Part shown: piece after piece, positions 15,701 through 24,575 of the stretch | How positions within the stretch are numbered: the first letter of the stretch is position 1 | How the letters are laid out: each line of letters opens with the position of its first letter | Assembly: GCA_016287765.1 (NCBI GenBank) | Contig: JAEEWS010000009.1 | Span: 1-64,000, forward strand | Reading direction: 5' to 3' | Length of the DNA: 64,000 bases | DNA from: Lachnospiraceae bacterium | Lineage (GTDB): Bacteria; Bacillota_A; Clostridia; Lachnospirales; Lachnospiraceae | Translations under genes and position numbers: made by a program | The notes under the pieces: model-generated | Seen by the model: only the letters and a program-made list of their open reading frames with translations | Told to the model about the DNA's origin: nothing | Databases searched by the model: none

Positions 15701-17770
15701 TTAACTCTCATCATCTGTGATATATCCGCCGATCCGGCCGTTCATTCCACCGTTCATCTGAGGCATCTGACCATTCATCCTGCCGCCGAAGCCGCCCATC
15801 TGGCCGTTCATTCCGGGCATCTGGCCCATCTGAGGCATCTGACCGCTGAATTCTCCGTTCATTTCAGGCATTTCGCCCATTTGAGGCATCTGGCCCTGCT
15901 GCCATGTGTTTCCGCTGTTCTCGGTTGTTCCGTCTGTAGTGCTGCTGTTTGTTCTGCCGCCACGTCCGCCGAAGTTTCCGAAGCCACCCATCTGGCCGCC
16001 CATCTGGCCCATCTGTCCGAAGCCCCCGGCGGTGGTAGCTGTACCATCGCCGGATACTGTTGTAACCGTTGAAGAAAGGGTTACTTCAAAACTGCTGTTT
16101 CCAACAGATACTGTATATGTTCCGTTTGTCTCAAATTCATCTGCCGATATGATCGCACATGCTGCGGTCTTTGCAAGTGTGTGACTTGCTACTGTATTTC
16201 CGTTGCTGTCCTTAACCGTGATAGTGGTTCCTGCGCTCTGGGTTCCGTTGAACATTACGATGAGCACGTTCTGTGCAGAACCGTTGGAAGGAGTTTCAAG
16301 CATTCCGGAAGATCCTACCGCTACAAGTGTTCCGCCGTTTATCACTGCAGCCGCTGTTGTATCGAGGGCTGTATTTCCATCGTTTACAGGTCCATCCACA
16401 TAGACTTCGCCGCCTGAAATCTCTAATGTACCGTTAGAATCAAGGCCGTCGCCGCCTGCATTTACGTAGAGGTAGCCGCCGTTGATGGTTATCGAGAAAT
16501 CATATGTCTGCGCGGTGATTCCCTTCATTCCGCCGAACATTCCCATGGTCTCGGTTCCGCTGCCGTCTGCTGCGTTCAGGCCGTCGTCGGAGGCGGTGAT
16601 GTTGATGTTGCCGCCGTTGATTGCAATGTCAGTTGCCTCGATGCCTTCATAGCTCTTGGTGACCGTGATGTCGCCGTCCTCGATGATCACTGAAGTGTCG
16701 GCATGGATACCGTCGTCGCCGGTTGCCAGGGTCATGGTGCCGCCGTAGACAGCCACTGTTCCGTTGGAGTGGATGGCGTCGTCGCAAGCATTAACGTTGA
16801 TGTTGCCGCCGGTAATGGTGACAGAGGTCTCGCCCTTGATGCCCTTGGTGCTGATCTCGTCTTCTTCCTCGGTCGTAGTGGTGGTTGTTCTGTTAAAGCC
16901 AAAGTTCATGCCGCTGCTCTGAGTCTTGGCTGCTGCTGTTCCGCCGCCGGATGTGATGTCAAACTCGCCGCCTGCGATCACAAGATCCGTGTTGCACTGT
17001 ATAGCGTCCTCAGCTGCGTTGATGGTGATATCGCCGCTGATGATAGTCATTGTAAGCTTGCTCTTAATGCCGTCGCTCTGATTAGCGTTCACCGTAAGGC
17101 TGCCGCTTCCGCCGATCACCAGATTGCCCTTAACATGTATGCATGCGTTGGGGTCATCTTCCAGTGTTCCGTCATCGTCCAGCTCGTAGACATATTCATT
17201 CGCGTCGGTCAGAACGTTCTCTGTGCCCTCAGCCAGTAGGATCGTGCAGTTGGTAACGTTCTTTACATAAAGAGCTGCGGAGGTTTCGGAGGTGATGGTC
17301 ACACCGTTTAAAATGAGGGTGACATCGCCGTCGTCAACGTTAGCGATGAGCTGGCCGTTCAGTTCTCCGCTGATAACGTAGGTGCCGGCGGTCTTAAGCT
17401 TAACTGTTCCGTCCTCGTCCACCTTGACCTTGCCGCTTCCTTCGGAAGTTGCCGTGCTACCGGAAAGTGTCACGTAGGTGATATCTTCCTGATCGTTCTC
17501 AGCTGCCTCGATGGCTGCTTCCGCTGTTGCCACTGCCTCGGTAGCTGTTGCTGTGATCGTGGTCGCTGTGGACTTGAGCTCGTTGGATGTTGCTACCAGA
17601 GTCTCTTTTACTTCGGTGCTTGCTGTGGCTGTTTCGCTGCCTGTTGCCGATGCGTTGAGGCTGTTTGCTGCTCCGAGTGCCGCCACTGAATTTGCTGCGT
17701 TGGATCCGCAGGCTGTAAGTGATAAGATAAGTGCCGATGTTAAAGCTAATGCTGTGATCTTCTTTTTCAT
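15701..17770 (-). CDS. Secreted lipoprotein, Cthe_2159/DUF4353-type carbohydrate-binding beta-helix
   Basis: A lipobox (ALILSLTACGS) marks a lipoprotein. A Ser/Thr/Ala-rich linker (about 25-95) leads to a long repetitive part (about 95-500) with turns such as GGNINVNACDDAIHSNG and GDDGIHADTSVIIEDGD, the solenoid of the Cthe_2159 family known to bind pectic polysaccharides. After a small beta domain, residues 575-689 are a low-complexity tail of Gly, Gln, Met and Pro (MPQMG, QMGGFGG repeats). Neighbouring sequences are ordinary, so the bias is in the protein itself. It is a single gene with its own terminator. A role in attachment to plant glycan is plausible from family knowledge. Confidence 0.85.
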   Translation of the reverse strand: MKKKITALALTSALILSLTACGSNAANSVAALGAANSLNASATGSETATASTEVKETLVATSNELKSTATTITATATEAVATAEAAIEAAENDQEDITYVTLSGSTATSEGSGKVKVDEDGTVKLKTAGTYVISGELNGQLIANVDDGDVTLILNGVTITSETSAALYVKNVTNCTILLAEGTENVLTDANEYVYELDDDGTLEDDPNACIHVKGNLVIGGSGSLTVNANQSDGIKSKLTMTIISGDITINAAEDAIQCNTDLVIAGGEFDITSGGGTAAAKTQSSGMNFGFNRTTTTTTEEEDEISTKGIKGETSVTITGGNINVNACDDAIHSNGTVAVYGGTMTLATGDDGIHADTSVIIEDGDITVTKSYEGIEATDIAINGGNINITASDDGLNAADGSGTETMGMFGGMKGITAQTYDFSITINGGYLYVNAGGDGLDSNGTLEISGGEVYVDGPVNDGNTALDTTAAAVINGGTLVAVGSSGMLETPSNGSAQNVLIVMFNGTQSAGTTITVKDSNGNTVASHTLAKTAACAIISADEFETNGTYTVSVGNSSFEVTLSSTVTTVSGDGTATTAGGFGQMGQMGGQMGGFGNFGGRGGRTNSSTTDGTTENSGNTWQQGQMPQMGEMPEMNGEFSGQMPQMGQMPGMNGQMGGFGGRMNGQMPQMNGGMNGRIGGYITDDES

Positions 17771-17957
17771 AATGTTACCTTCCTTTCTATCGGTTTTATA
17801 TAAAATGAAGAGTTTGCTATGTTGTCGATCTGTGTTGTTTTGTTTCGACTGTGTCTTTGTTGTTATGTCTGCGATTATAAAGGAAGATTATGTTTGAATT
17901 TCGATGAAAGGGTGGAGAAATTTAGTTCGTTCTGTGAAGAAATTGTGATTGGGAAAA

Positions 17958-18318
17958 TGACACCCGGGGACGGGGTTAGGGTGTCAAAAACGTGACTCTG
18001 GTGGCGAAAATATATGCATGGGTCACTAAAATGACACCCAGTGGCGGGGTAAGAGTTCAAGGAAGTGACTCTGGCGGCAAAAAATCCTCACCGAGTCAAC
18101 ACTTTCCCACAAAAAATAGGTTCCGACCATCCGCAATGTGACTCCCGGTGCCAAATATTTCAATTGAGTCAACAAATTCTCGTTAAAAAAGGGCACCAAA
18201 CAGTCTTTACGTGACTCTCGGTGCCAGATATTTCAATTGGGTCAACAAAATGAACCTCTAACCCCGTCCCCGGGTGTCAAAAAGGTGACTCTGGTGACAA
18301 AAAATGGTTGCTGGGTCA
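17958..18318. repeat. Intergenic palindromic repeat island 4
   Basis: 29-bp elements at 17958-17986 (both arms changed to TGACACCC/GGGTGTCA), 18032-18059 (degenerate) and 18251-18279 (hybrid arms). Hairpins of the GGCACC/GGTGCC type lie around 18120-18155 and 18192-18225, and GTGACTC...GGGTCA units between them. No gene is seen in this gap between recR and the surface lipoprotein gene. Confidence 0.8.
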
Positions 18319-18337
18319 AAAAGGGCAGAAAAAAATA

Positions 18338-18353
18338 CCCCCGTCACCGGGGG
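18338..18353 (-). terminator. Terminator of recR
   Basis: CCCCCG/CGGGGG stem with a TCAC loop, followed on the minus strand by TATTTTTTT. Confidence 0.8.
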
Positions 18354-18358
18354 CAAAT

Positions 18359-18955
18359 CTATAACTCCGTGCGGCCGTCGAGGGCACGAAGGAGTGTTAC
18401 TTCGTCGATATATTCCAGGTCGCCGCCTACGGGAACTCCGCTGGCGATACGGGTGGTTTTTATACCGATGGGCTTTATGAGCTTGCTCAGGTACATGGCG
18501 GTAGCTTCGCCTTCTATGCCTGAATTGGTGGCGATGATGATCTCGTTCACATCGCCCTTAAGCCGCTCAAGAAGCTCCTTTATCTTAAGGTCGGCAGGAG
18601 ATATGCCCAACATGGGAGATATTGCCCCATGCAGCACATGGTAGACTCCGTTGTATTTGCCGGTCTTTTCGTAAGCCGCCAGATCACGGGAATTTTCCAC
18701 CACCATGATGGTCTTCTTGTCTCTCGCGGGACTTTTGCAGATAGGGCAAAGTTCATCATCCGTAAGGGTGCAGCAGCATTTGCAGTAGCGCACATTGGTC
18801 TTTGCCTCCGTCATGGCACTTGCCAGCCGCTTTACGTCCTCCTCGGGCATGTTCACAATGTGGAACGCCAGCCTTTGTGCGGTTTTCGCCCCTATGCCCG
18901 GAAGACTGCCGAGAGCCTCTATTAACTTATTGATCTGACCGCTGTAATAATCCAT
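18359..18955 (-). CDS. recR: Recombination mediator RecR
   Basis: RecR helps load RecA in gap repair. The 198-residue length is normal. Visible are the N-terminal helix-hairpin-helix (LGSLPGIGAKTAQRLAFHI), a Cys4 zinc site (CKCCCTL...CPIC, about residues 58-73) and the Toprim domain (MVVENSRDLAAYEKTG, ISPADLKIKEL). It follows ybaB, the usual dnaX-ybaB-recR order. Its probable GGAGG lies 13 nt upstream, inside a short duplicate of the ybaB 3' end. Confidence 0.97.
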   Translation of the reverse strand: MDYYSGQINKLIEALGSLPGIGAKTAQRLAFHIVNMPEEDVKRLASAMTEAKTNVRYCKCCCTLTDDELCPICKSPARDKKTIMVVENSRDLAAYEKTGKYNGVYHVLHGAISPMLGISPADLKIKELLERLKGDVNEIIIATNSGIEGEATAMYLSKLIKPIGIKTTRIASGVPVGGDLEYIDEVTLLRALDGRTEL

Positions 18956-19015
18956 TTAGAAACCGAAACCTCCAAAACCCAAAAGCGCCCGCTTGCTTAC
19001 ATTGCATTCCGCTGT

Positions 19016-19390
19016 TTAGAAACCGAAACCTCCAAGTCCGGGAAGACCTGCACTTGCCGCCTCCGAAATCTCATCCTCAGCTGCCTTTACCTGCTTGATA
19101 GCTTCGTTGGTTGCCGCGATTATCATATCCTGTAAAGTTTCAACATCGTCGGGATCCACTGCCTCCTGAGACAGCACCACGCCGGTCACTTCCATTTTGC
19201 CGTTGACGGTAACTTCCACGGCTCCGCCACCTGCAGATGCCTTGAATTCCTTGGCTTCAAGCTCGGCTCTCTTTGTCTCTGCCTCAGCCTGCTTTTCTTC
19301 CAGTTGACGCTGCATTCTCTGTGCCTGCTTCATAAGATTGTTCATGTTGCCGGGCATTGCGCCGCCCGGGAATCCGCCTCTTTTTGCCAT
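19016..19390 (-). CDS. YbaB/EbfC-family nucleoid-associated protein
   Basis: A 124-residue DNA-binding dimer: a Gly/Pro-rich start, a long charged helix (QAQRMQRQLEEKQAEAETKR), a beta part with AGGGAVEVTVNGKMEVTGV, and a final helix ending in GLPGLGGFGF. It sits between dnaX and recR as in most bacteria. The last 21 nt of the gene are repeated 60 bp downstream, directly before recR. Confidence 0.95.
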   Translation of the reverse strand: MAKRGGFPGGAMPGNMNNLMKQAQRMQRQLEEKQAEAETKRAELEAKEFKASAGGGAVEVTVNGKMEVTGVVLSQEAVDPDDVETLQDMIIAATNEAIKQVKAAEDEISEAASAGLPGLGGFGF

Positions 19391-19411
19391 AATAATTTAT
19401 CCTTTCCTTGA

Positions 19412-21010
19412 TCAATCGGTGACTTCCACCGTGATATTCTTGTTTGCAAACATCTTTTTGATGTCCGGGAAGTTTTTCGCTTCCTTCTGTGACTCCACCA
19501 GCTTCAGCTCCACATCCACCAGTTTTCCCGTCTCTTCCGCAATAACACCGGAAATAAACTCCGCGCCCTTGCCTTCCGCGTTCACGTATCCGAAAGAAAA
19601 ACCGTCGTGGAACACCAGCAGCAGCTTATCGTCGTCCGTCACGCTGAGCCGCGCGGTCTGCACGTCCCTGTAAGGCCCCTTAAACTTCTGCGAGATCTTG
19701 CCCCACTTCGCCGCGATCTCCTGTATCTCTTCAGGCAGCGCTCTGGTGATGGTGGGCTCCTCCTTAACGGGAGCTTTGACCGTCTCCCCGGCATATCTTC
19801 CGTCGACTCCGTTACTCATCTGCCCTCCCCCGTTTCCGGGATTGGCAACAAACGCACCGCTTTCGATCTGCTGTTCCAAAAATTCCACTCTCTGCATTAC
19901 GGAATCAGCTTCATTATCGGTCTGAGGCTTACACATCCTGATAAGGGTAACTTCCGTAAGGACTCTCTTGGAATTGGAAAACTTTATATCATTGGTAAGA
20001 TCCGATACCATCCTTATATATCTTCCCAGGGTTGATTCGGAATTTGCTTCCACCTCTTCCATAAATTGTGGTATGTAGTCGGTAGGTATGTCCATGATCT
20101 CATTCATATTTCCGGAAGCTTTGGCTACCAGCAGATTTCTCAGATACCAGGTGAAATCCACTGTGAACTGGGTAAGCTCCCTGCCCCTCGCGACCACATC
20201 TTCCAGAATGGCAAGAGCACCGTTCACGTCCTGGGCACGTATGCATTTAAGAAGACCGCTGAAGGTGGAAACATCCACTGTTCCAAGGACTTCGAGAACG
20301 TTGTCATAAGTCAGCTCTTTGCCGAGGTAGAAAGAAATGCACTGGTCGAGAAGAGATATGCCGTCTCTAAAAGAACCGTCCGCAGCTGTAGCAATGTAGC
20401 GGAGTGCCTTGTCCTCGGCCTGCACGCCCTCTGCGTCCGTGAGGGTCCGAAGTCTTGCCGCGATCTCGTCGATGGTTGCGCGACGGAAATCGTAGCGCTG
20501 GCAACGGGACAAAATGGTGATGGGGATCTTGTGGACCTCGGTGGTTGCGAGGATGAAGATCACGTAGGCGGGAGGCTCCTCAAGGGTCTTAAGAAGCGCG
20601 TTGAAAGCGCCGGTGGACAGCATGTGGACCTCGTCGATTATGTAGACCTTGTACTTGCCCTCGGTGGGGGAATACTGGACCTCGTCAACGATCTCACGGA
20701 TGTTGTCAACACCGTTGTTGGAAGCGGCATCGATCTCGATCACGTTCATGGAAGTACCGGCCAGTATAGCCTTGCACATAGGGCACTCGCCGCAGGGATC
20801 GCCGTTCACGGGATGCTCGCAGTTCACGGCCCGGGCCAGGAGTTTGGCCGCTGTAGTCTTACCGATACCCCGCGTCCCGGTGAACAAAAATGCATGGCCC
20901 ACACGGCCGGAAGCGATCTGGTTCCTGAGGGTCGTCACTATATGATCCTGCCCCTTGACATCGTCGAAGGTCTGGGGCCGGAATTTTCTGTAAAGCGCAG
21001 TGTATGCCAT
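19412..21010 (-). CDS. dnaX: DNA polymerase III subunit gamma/tau
   Basis: The clamp-loader ATPase of the replisome. Walker A GTRGIGKT is at residues 45-52. A four-cysteine zinc module (NCEHPVNGDPCGECPMC) follows, then Walker B IIDEVHML and sensor 1 LATTEVHKIP. The C-terminal tau-type extension after about residue 370 has the expected variable linker and a helical end. 532 residues is normal for Clostridia. It is transcribed together with ybaB and recR, 11 bp after murG. Confidence 0.97.
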   Translation of the reverse strand: MAYTALYRKFRPQTFDDVKGQDHIVTTLRNQIASGRVGHAFLFTGTRGIGKTTAAKLLARAVNCEHPVNGDPCGECPMCKAILAGTSMNVIEIDAASNNGVDNIREIVDEVQYSPTEGKYKVYIIDEVHMLSTGAFNALLKTLEEPPAYVIFILATTEVHKIPITILSRCQRYDFRRATIDEIAARLRTLTDAEGVQAEDKALRYIATAADGSFRDGISLLDQCISFYLGKELTYDNVLEVLGTVDVSTFSGLLKCIRAQDVNGALAILEDVVARGRELTQFTVDFTWYLRNLLVAKASGNMNEIMDIPTDYIPQFMEEVEANSESTLGRYIRMVSDLTNDIKFSNSKRVLTEVTLIRMCKPQTDNEADSVMQRVEFLEQQIESGAFVANPGNGGGQMSNGVDGRYAGETVKAPVKEEPTITRALPEEIQEIAAKWGKISQKFKGPYRDVQTARLSVTDDDKLLLVFHDGFSFGYVNAEGKGAEFISGVIAEETGKLVDVELKLVESQKEAKNFPDIKKMFANKNITVEVTD

Positions 21011-21021
21011 TTTTTGCCTTT

Positions 21022-22089
21022 CTATATATCCGTAAGCTTTTTGATAAGCTCTGCGATAGTCATTACCGCATCCTTCTGCTTACTTGTCTCCATGGCGGAA
21101 ATGTACTTGTCTCGGTTTTCCGACACTTTTCGGATGGCGGTGAGAAGGGTCTCGTTGGTGAGATTTTCTTCCCTAAGCACATAGGAAAAGCCCTGTTTTT
21201 CAAAGGAATCCGCATTCAAAAGCTGATCGCCGCGGCTGGCTTCTGCGGAAAGCGGGATCAGAATGTTGGGTTTCTTAAGAGCCAAAAGCTCGCATATACT
21301 GTTGGCGCCGGCTCTTGAGATCACCAGATCCGCAGCGGCGAACACATCGGGAAGCTCTCTGCTCACATATTCGTACTGGCGATAGCCTTCCACATTGTCA
21401 AACTCGGGATCTGTCTTTCCCGCCCCGCAAAGATGCACCACCTGCCAGTCTCTGAGCAGTGTGGGCAGGATGTCGCGGACAGCCGAATTCACTCTCGCAG
21501 CGCCTGTACTTCCTCCTATTATAAGGATGACAGGTTTACCGTTTTTAAGGCCGGTGAATTCCAGGCCCTTGTCCTTTTGGCCGTCAAAAAGCTGCTGCCT
21601 GATGGGGGAGCCCGAAAGTACAGCCTTTCCTCCCGGAAGATATTTTACAGTCTCCGGAAAATTCGCGCAGATATATGCCGCCTTCTTCATGCAAAGCTTG
21701 TTTGCAAGACCCGGCGTAATGTCCGATTCATGGATTATGGCGGGGATGTGCTTTCTCGCAGCGGCATAGACCACCGGGACAGCAACGAAGCCCCCTTTTG
21801 AGAACACGATATCGGGTTTTTCTTTTTTCAGGATCTTTTTAGCTTCGAAATAGCCTTTAAGCACCTTGAAGGGGTCGGAAAAGTTTTTCCAGTCGAAGTA
21901 ACGGCGAAGCTTCCCGGAAGAAATGCCGAAGTACTCGATACCCTCCGCTTCGATCAGCTCCTTTTCAATGCCGTCGTAAGAACCTATGTATTTGACCTCA
22001 AAGCCCATTTTTTTGAGCTCGGGGAGAAGCGCCAGATTGGGCGTAACATGGCCGGCCGTGCCTCCGCCGGTCAGAATGATCTTCTTCAT
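21022..22089 (-). CDS. murG: UDP-GlcNAc:lipid I GlcNAc transferase MurG
   Basis: The peripheral membrane GT28 glycosyltransferase that converts lipid I to lipid II in peptidoglycan synthesis. The G-loop [14 protein letters not shown] at the start, the [12 protein letters not shown] segment, [12 protein letters not shown] and the C-terminal [10 protein letters not shown] and [19 protein letters not shown] motifs all match MurG. The 355-residue length is normal. Here it precedes dnaX rather than sitting in a dcw cluster. Confidence 0.97.
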   Translation of the reverse strand: MKKIILTGGGTAGHVTPNLALLPELKKMGFEVKYIGSYDGIEKELIEAEGIEYFGISSGKLRRYFDWKNFSDPFKVLKGYFEAKKILKKEKPDIVFSKGGFVAVPVVYAAARKHIPAIIHESDITPGLANKLCMKKAAYICANFPETVKYLPGGKAVLSGSPIRQQLFDGQKDKGLEFTGLKNGKPVILIIGGSTGAARVNSAVRDILPTLLRDWQVVHLCGAGKTDPEFDNVEGYRQYEYVSRELPDVFAAADLVISRAGANSICELLALKKPNILIPLSAEASRGDQLLNADSFEKQGFSYVLREENLTNETLLTAIRKVSENRDKYISAMETSKQKDAVMTIAELIKKLTDI

Positions 22090-22164
22090 AATTGCCTCTC
22101 ATAACCAAAATTACATACTTAGAAAATTATACAACAAAGATGAAAACAAAACAAGAAAAGAAAA

Positions 22165-22591
22165 TGAACCCCGGGGACGGGGTTAGGGGTTCATTTTTTG
22201 AACCTCGGGGACGGGGTTATGGGTTCATTTTTGTGGCTCAGGCATATGTTTTCTCTACCCGGGCCACTGATATAGTTTCCGGGGGTAAGTCCGGCCGGCT
22301 GTTATGTGGCTCACGGCGTCAATTTTTTTAATAGAGTCAACATTTTTTCCACAAAAAATGGCATCGAACAGTCTTCATGTGACTCTCGATGCCAAATATT
22401 TCAATTGAGTCATAAAAATGAACCCCTAACCCCGTCCCCGGGGTTCAAAAAAGTGGCCCGGGTGGCAAAAAATAGTCACTGGGTCAAAAGTGAACCCCTA
22501 ACCCCGTCCCCGGGGTTCAAAAAAGTGGCCCGGGTGGCAAAAAATAGCTACTGGGTCAAAAGTGAACCCCTAACCCCGTCCCCGGGGTTCA
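22165..22591. repeat. Intergenic palindromic repeat island 5 (composite element)
   Basis: 29-bp elements at 22165-22193, 22199-22227, 22419-22447, 22491-22519 and 22563-22591, the last three spaced exactly 72 bp apart. The 35-bp hairpin is at 22233-22267 and the GGCATCGA/TCGATGCC hairpin at 22360-22393. The layout and linkers are close to island 3. No gene is seen between murG and the MATE gene. Confidence 0.85.
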
Positions 22592-22606
22592 AAAGTGCCG
22601 GGAAAT

Positions 22607-23986
22607 CTATACCTTAACGCGTTTCATTATTTTCCGATAGGTTATGATAAAGTAGGAGCCCTGGAATATGGTGGCCAGAGTCCAGGATACGGGATAGGAA
22701 ATGTAGAGGCATTCAAGGGTACGAACCTGAGCAAACACGGTGAAGATCCACAGGATCCTGAATCCGCAGACAAATGCCAAGGTGATCAGCATAGGCGGAA
22801 TGGATTTGCCAAGGCCGCGCAGACCGCCCACCAGCACATCCATGGTGCCGCAGGTAAAGTAGGTGAACATGATCACTGTCATACGGATGATACCGTAGCC
22901 GATGATCACATCTCTGGGTGTGTCGGGTTTATGATCCACGAAGAGGTTCAAAAGCGGCTCTTTAAGCAGGAAGGCAAGGCCTCCGAGAGACAGCCCGACG
23001 ATGGTTACGAAAATGAGGCCGTTACGAATGACTTTTAAGATACGGTCATATTTTCCGCCGCCGTAGTTCTGGCTGGTGAAGGAAAGGGTCGTATGATGAA
23101 AGGCATTCATCGCAACATATACATAGCCCTCGATGTTCTGAGCCGCAGCATTACCTGCCATCGCCATATCTCCGAAGGAGTTGATGGAGGACTGGATGAG
23201 TACGTTGGAAATTGAAAAGAAAGAGCCCTGGATCCCCGCAGGAAGTCCGATCTTAACCATCTGGACAAGCTTCTTTCCGGAAATCCTTAATTTCCCCAAC
23301 TCAAGTTTCAAACAGCCGTCGTAGGTAAACAGTGCGTGAAGCACGAGGCCTGCGGATATCGCCTGGGAGGCAACGGTTGCAATGGCAACGCCGGCAACGC
23401 CTATGCCTAATACAATTACAAAGAAAAGATTCAAAAGGACGTTGATCACGCCCGCAAAAAGCAGATAGTACAAGGGACGCTTGGTGTCGCCCACTGCCCT
23501 TAGGATGGCGGATGTAAAATTATAGAGCATGATAACGGGCATGCCCATGAAATATATGCGCATGTAAGTCACAGCTCCGTCGATGACCGTGTCGGGCGTC
23601 TTCATCAGCGTCAGCAGAGGCCGTGCCATGAAAAAGCCGAAAACCGCAAGGATGATACCGAAGATCACGCTGATCACCACCGCCGTATGCACCGTCTCCG
23701 ACACCTCTTCGTCATTATTCTGTGCATAGAATTTCGCTACGCATACATTTGCGCCCACGGAAAGTCCTATAAAAAGGTTTACGATGAGGTTAGTTAAAGA
23801 CGCAGTTCCGCTGACGGATGCAAGGGCTGTGGGCCCGGCAAATTTCCCCGCAACGATCATGTCCGCAGTGTTAAAAAGCAGCTGCAAAAGGCCCGTCGCG
23901 ATAAGCGGCAGGGTGAACAGAAGCATCTTTCCCACAAGGGAACCGGTGCACATGTCTATTTCATAATTTTTGGCTCTGTGTGCCAT
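22607..23986 (-). CDS. MATE-family multidrug/metabolite exporter
   Basis: A 12-helix cation-driven antiporter of the MatE superfamily, 459 residues from the chosen ATG at 23984-23986, which has AAGGAG 7 nt upstream; an earlier in-frame start would add 19 residues without a ribosome site. Conserved features are the N-terminal MLLFTLPLIATGLLQLLFNTADMIV and the repeated half at about 235-260 with LPAGIQGSFFSISNVLIQ. The substrate is unknown. It is transcribed alone, and repeat copies replace a normal terminator behind it. Confidence 0.93.
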   Translation of the reverse strand: MAHRAKNYEIDMCTGSLVGKMLLFTLPLIATGLLQLLFNTADMIVAGKFAGPTALASVSGTASLTNLIVNLFIGLSVGANVCVAKFYAQNNDEEVSETVHTAVVISVIFGIILAVFGFFMARPLLTLMKTPDTVIDGAVTYMRIYFMGMPVIMLYNFTSAILRAVGDTKRPLYYLLFAGVINVLLNLFFVIVLGIGVAGVAIATVASQAISAGLVLHALFTYDGCLKLELGKLRISGKKLVQMVKIGLPAGIQGSFFSISNVLIQSSINSFGDMAMAGNAAAQNIEGYVYVAMNAFHHTTLSFTSQNYGGGKYDRILKVIRNGLIFVTIVGLSLGGLAFLLKEPLLNLFVDHKPDTPRDVIIGYGIIRMTVIMFTYFTCGTMDVLVGGLRGLGKSIPPMLITLAFVCGFRILWIFTVFAQVRTLECLYISYPVSWTLATIFQGSYFIITYRKIMKRVKV

Positions 23987-24082
23987 AATCGACTCCTTAC
24001 ATTTGCTAAAATAAGCAGTACCACAGAATACATCAAAAAACAAGGAAATTCAACCACGGTAATGTAAAATAATTATTAAAAA

Positions 24083-24480
24083 TGACACCCGGGGACGGGG
24101 TTAGGGGTTCATTTTTGTGACCCAATTGGAATATTTAGCGTCGAGAGTCAAATAAAGACTGCTCGATGCTATTTTTTTGCGGTAAAACGTTGACTCTATT
24201 GAAGTAATTGACGCCGTGAGCCACATAACAGCCGGCCGGACTTACTCCCGGAAGCTATATTAGTGGCCCAGGTAGAGAAAGCATATGCCTGAGCCACAAA
24301 AAATGAACCCATAACCCCGTCCCCGGGGTTCAAAAATGTGGCCCGGGTAGAGAAAACATATGCCTGAGCCACAAAAATGAACCCATAACCCCGTCCCCGG
24401 GGTTCAAAAATGTGGCCCAGGTAGAGAAAACATATGCCTGAGCTACAAAAATGAACCCATAACCCCGTCCCCGGGGTTCA
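24083..24480. repeat. Intergenic palindromic repeat island 6 (inverted composite element)
   Basis: 29-bp elements at 24083-24111 (hybrid arms), 24304-24332, 24378-24406 and 24452-24480. The GCGTCGA/TCGATGC hairpin is at 24139-24169, and 35-bp hairpins lie at 24263-24297, 24338-24372 and 24412-24446, the last two with a 74-bp period. Bases 24083-24332 are the inverted counterpart of islands 3 and 5. The island lies between divergent genes. It is the last one in the window. Confidence 0.85.
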
Positions 24481-24523
24481 AAATGTGATGGCAATAAATA
24501 GGGGAGAGAAGACAAAAATGAAG

Positions 24524-24552
24524 TTGAGTATTGCAGGAGGATAAGATAAAAT
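24524..24552 (+). promoter_or_regulatory. Promoter of the beta-helix gene
   Basis: TTGAGT, 17 bp, TAAAAT, ending 24 bp before a start codon with an AAAGGAGG site. Confidence 0.55.
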
Positions 24553-24575
24553 TTATGTAATAAAGGAGGTACACC

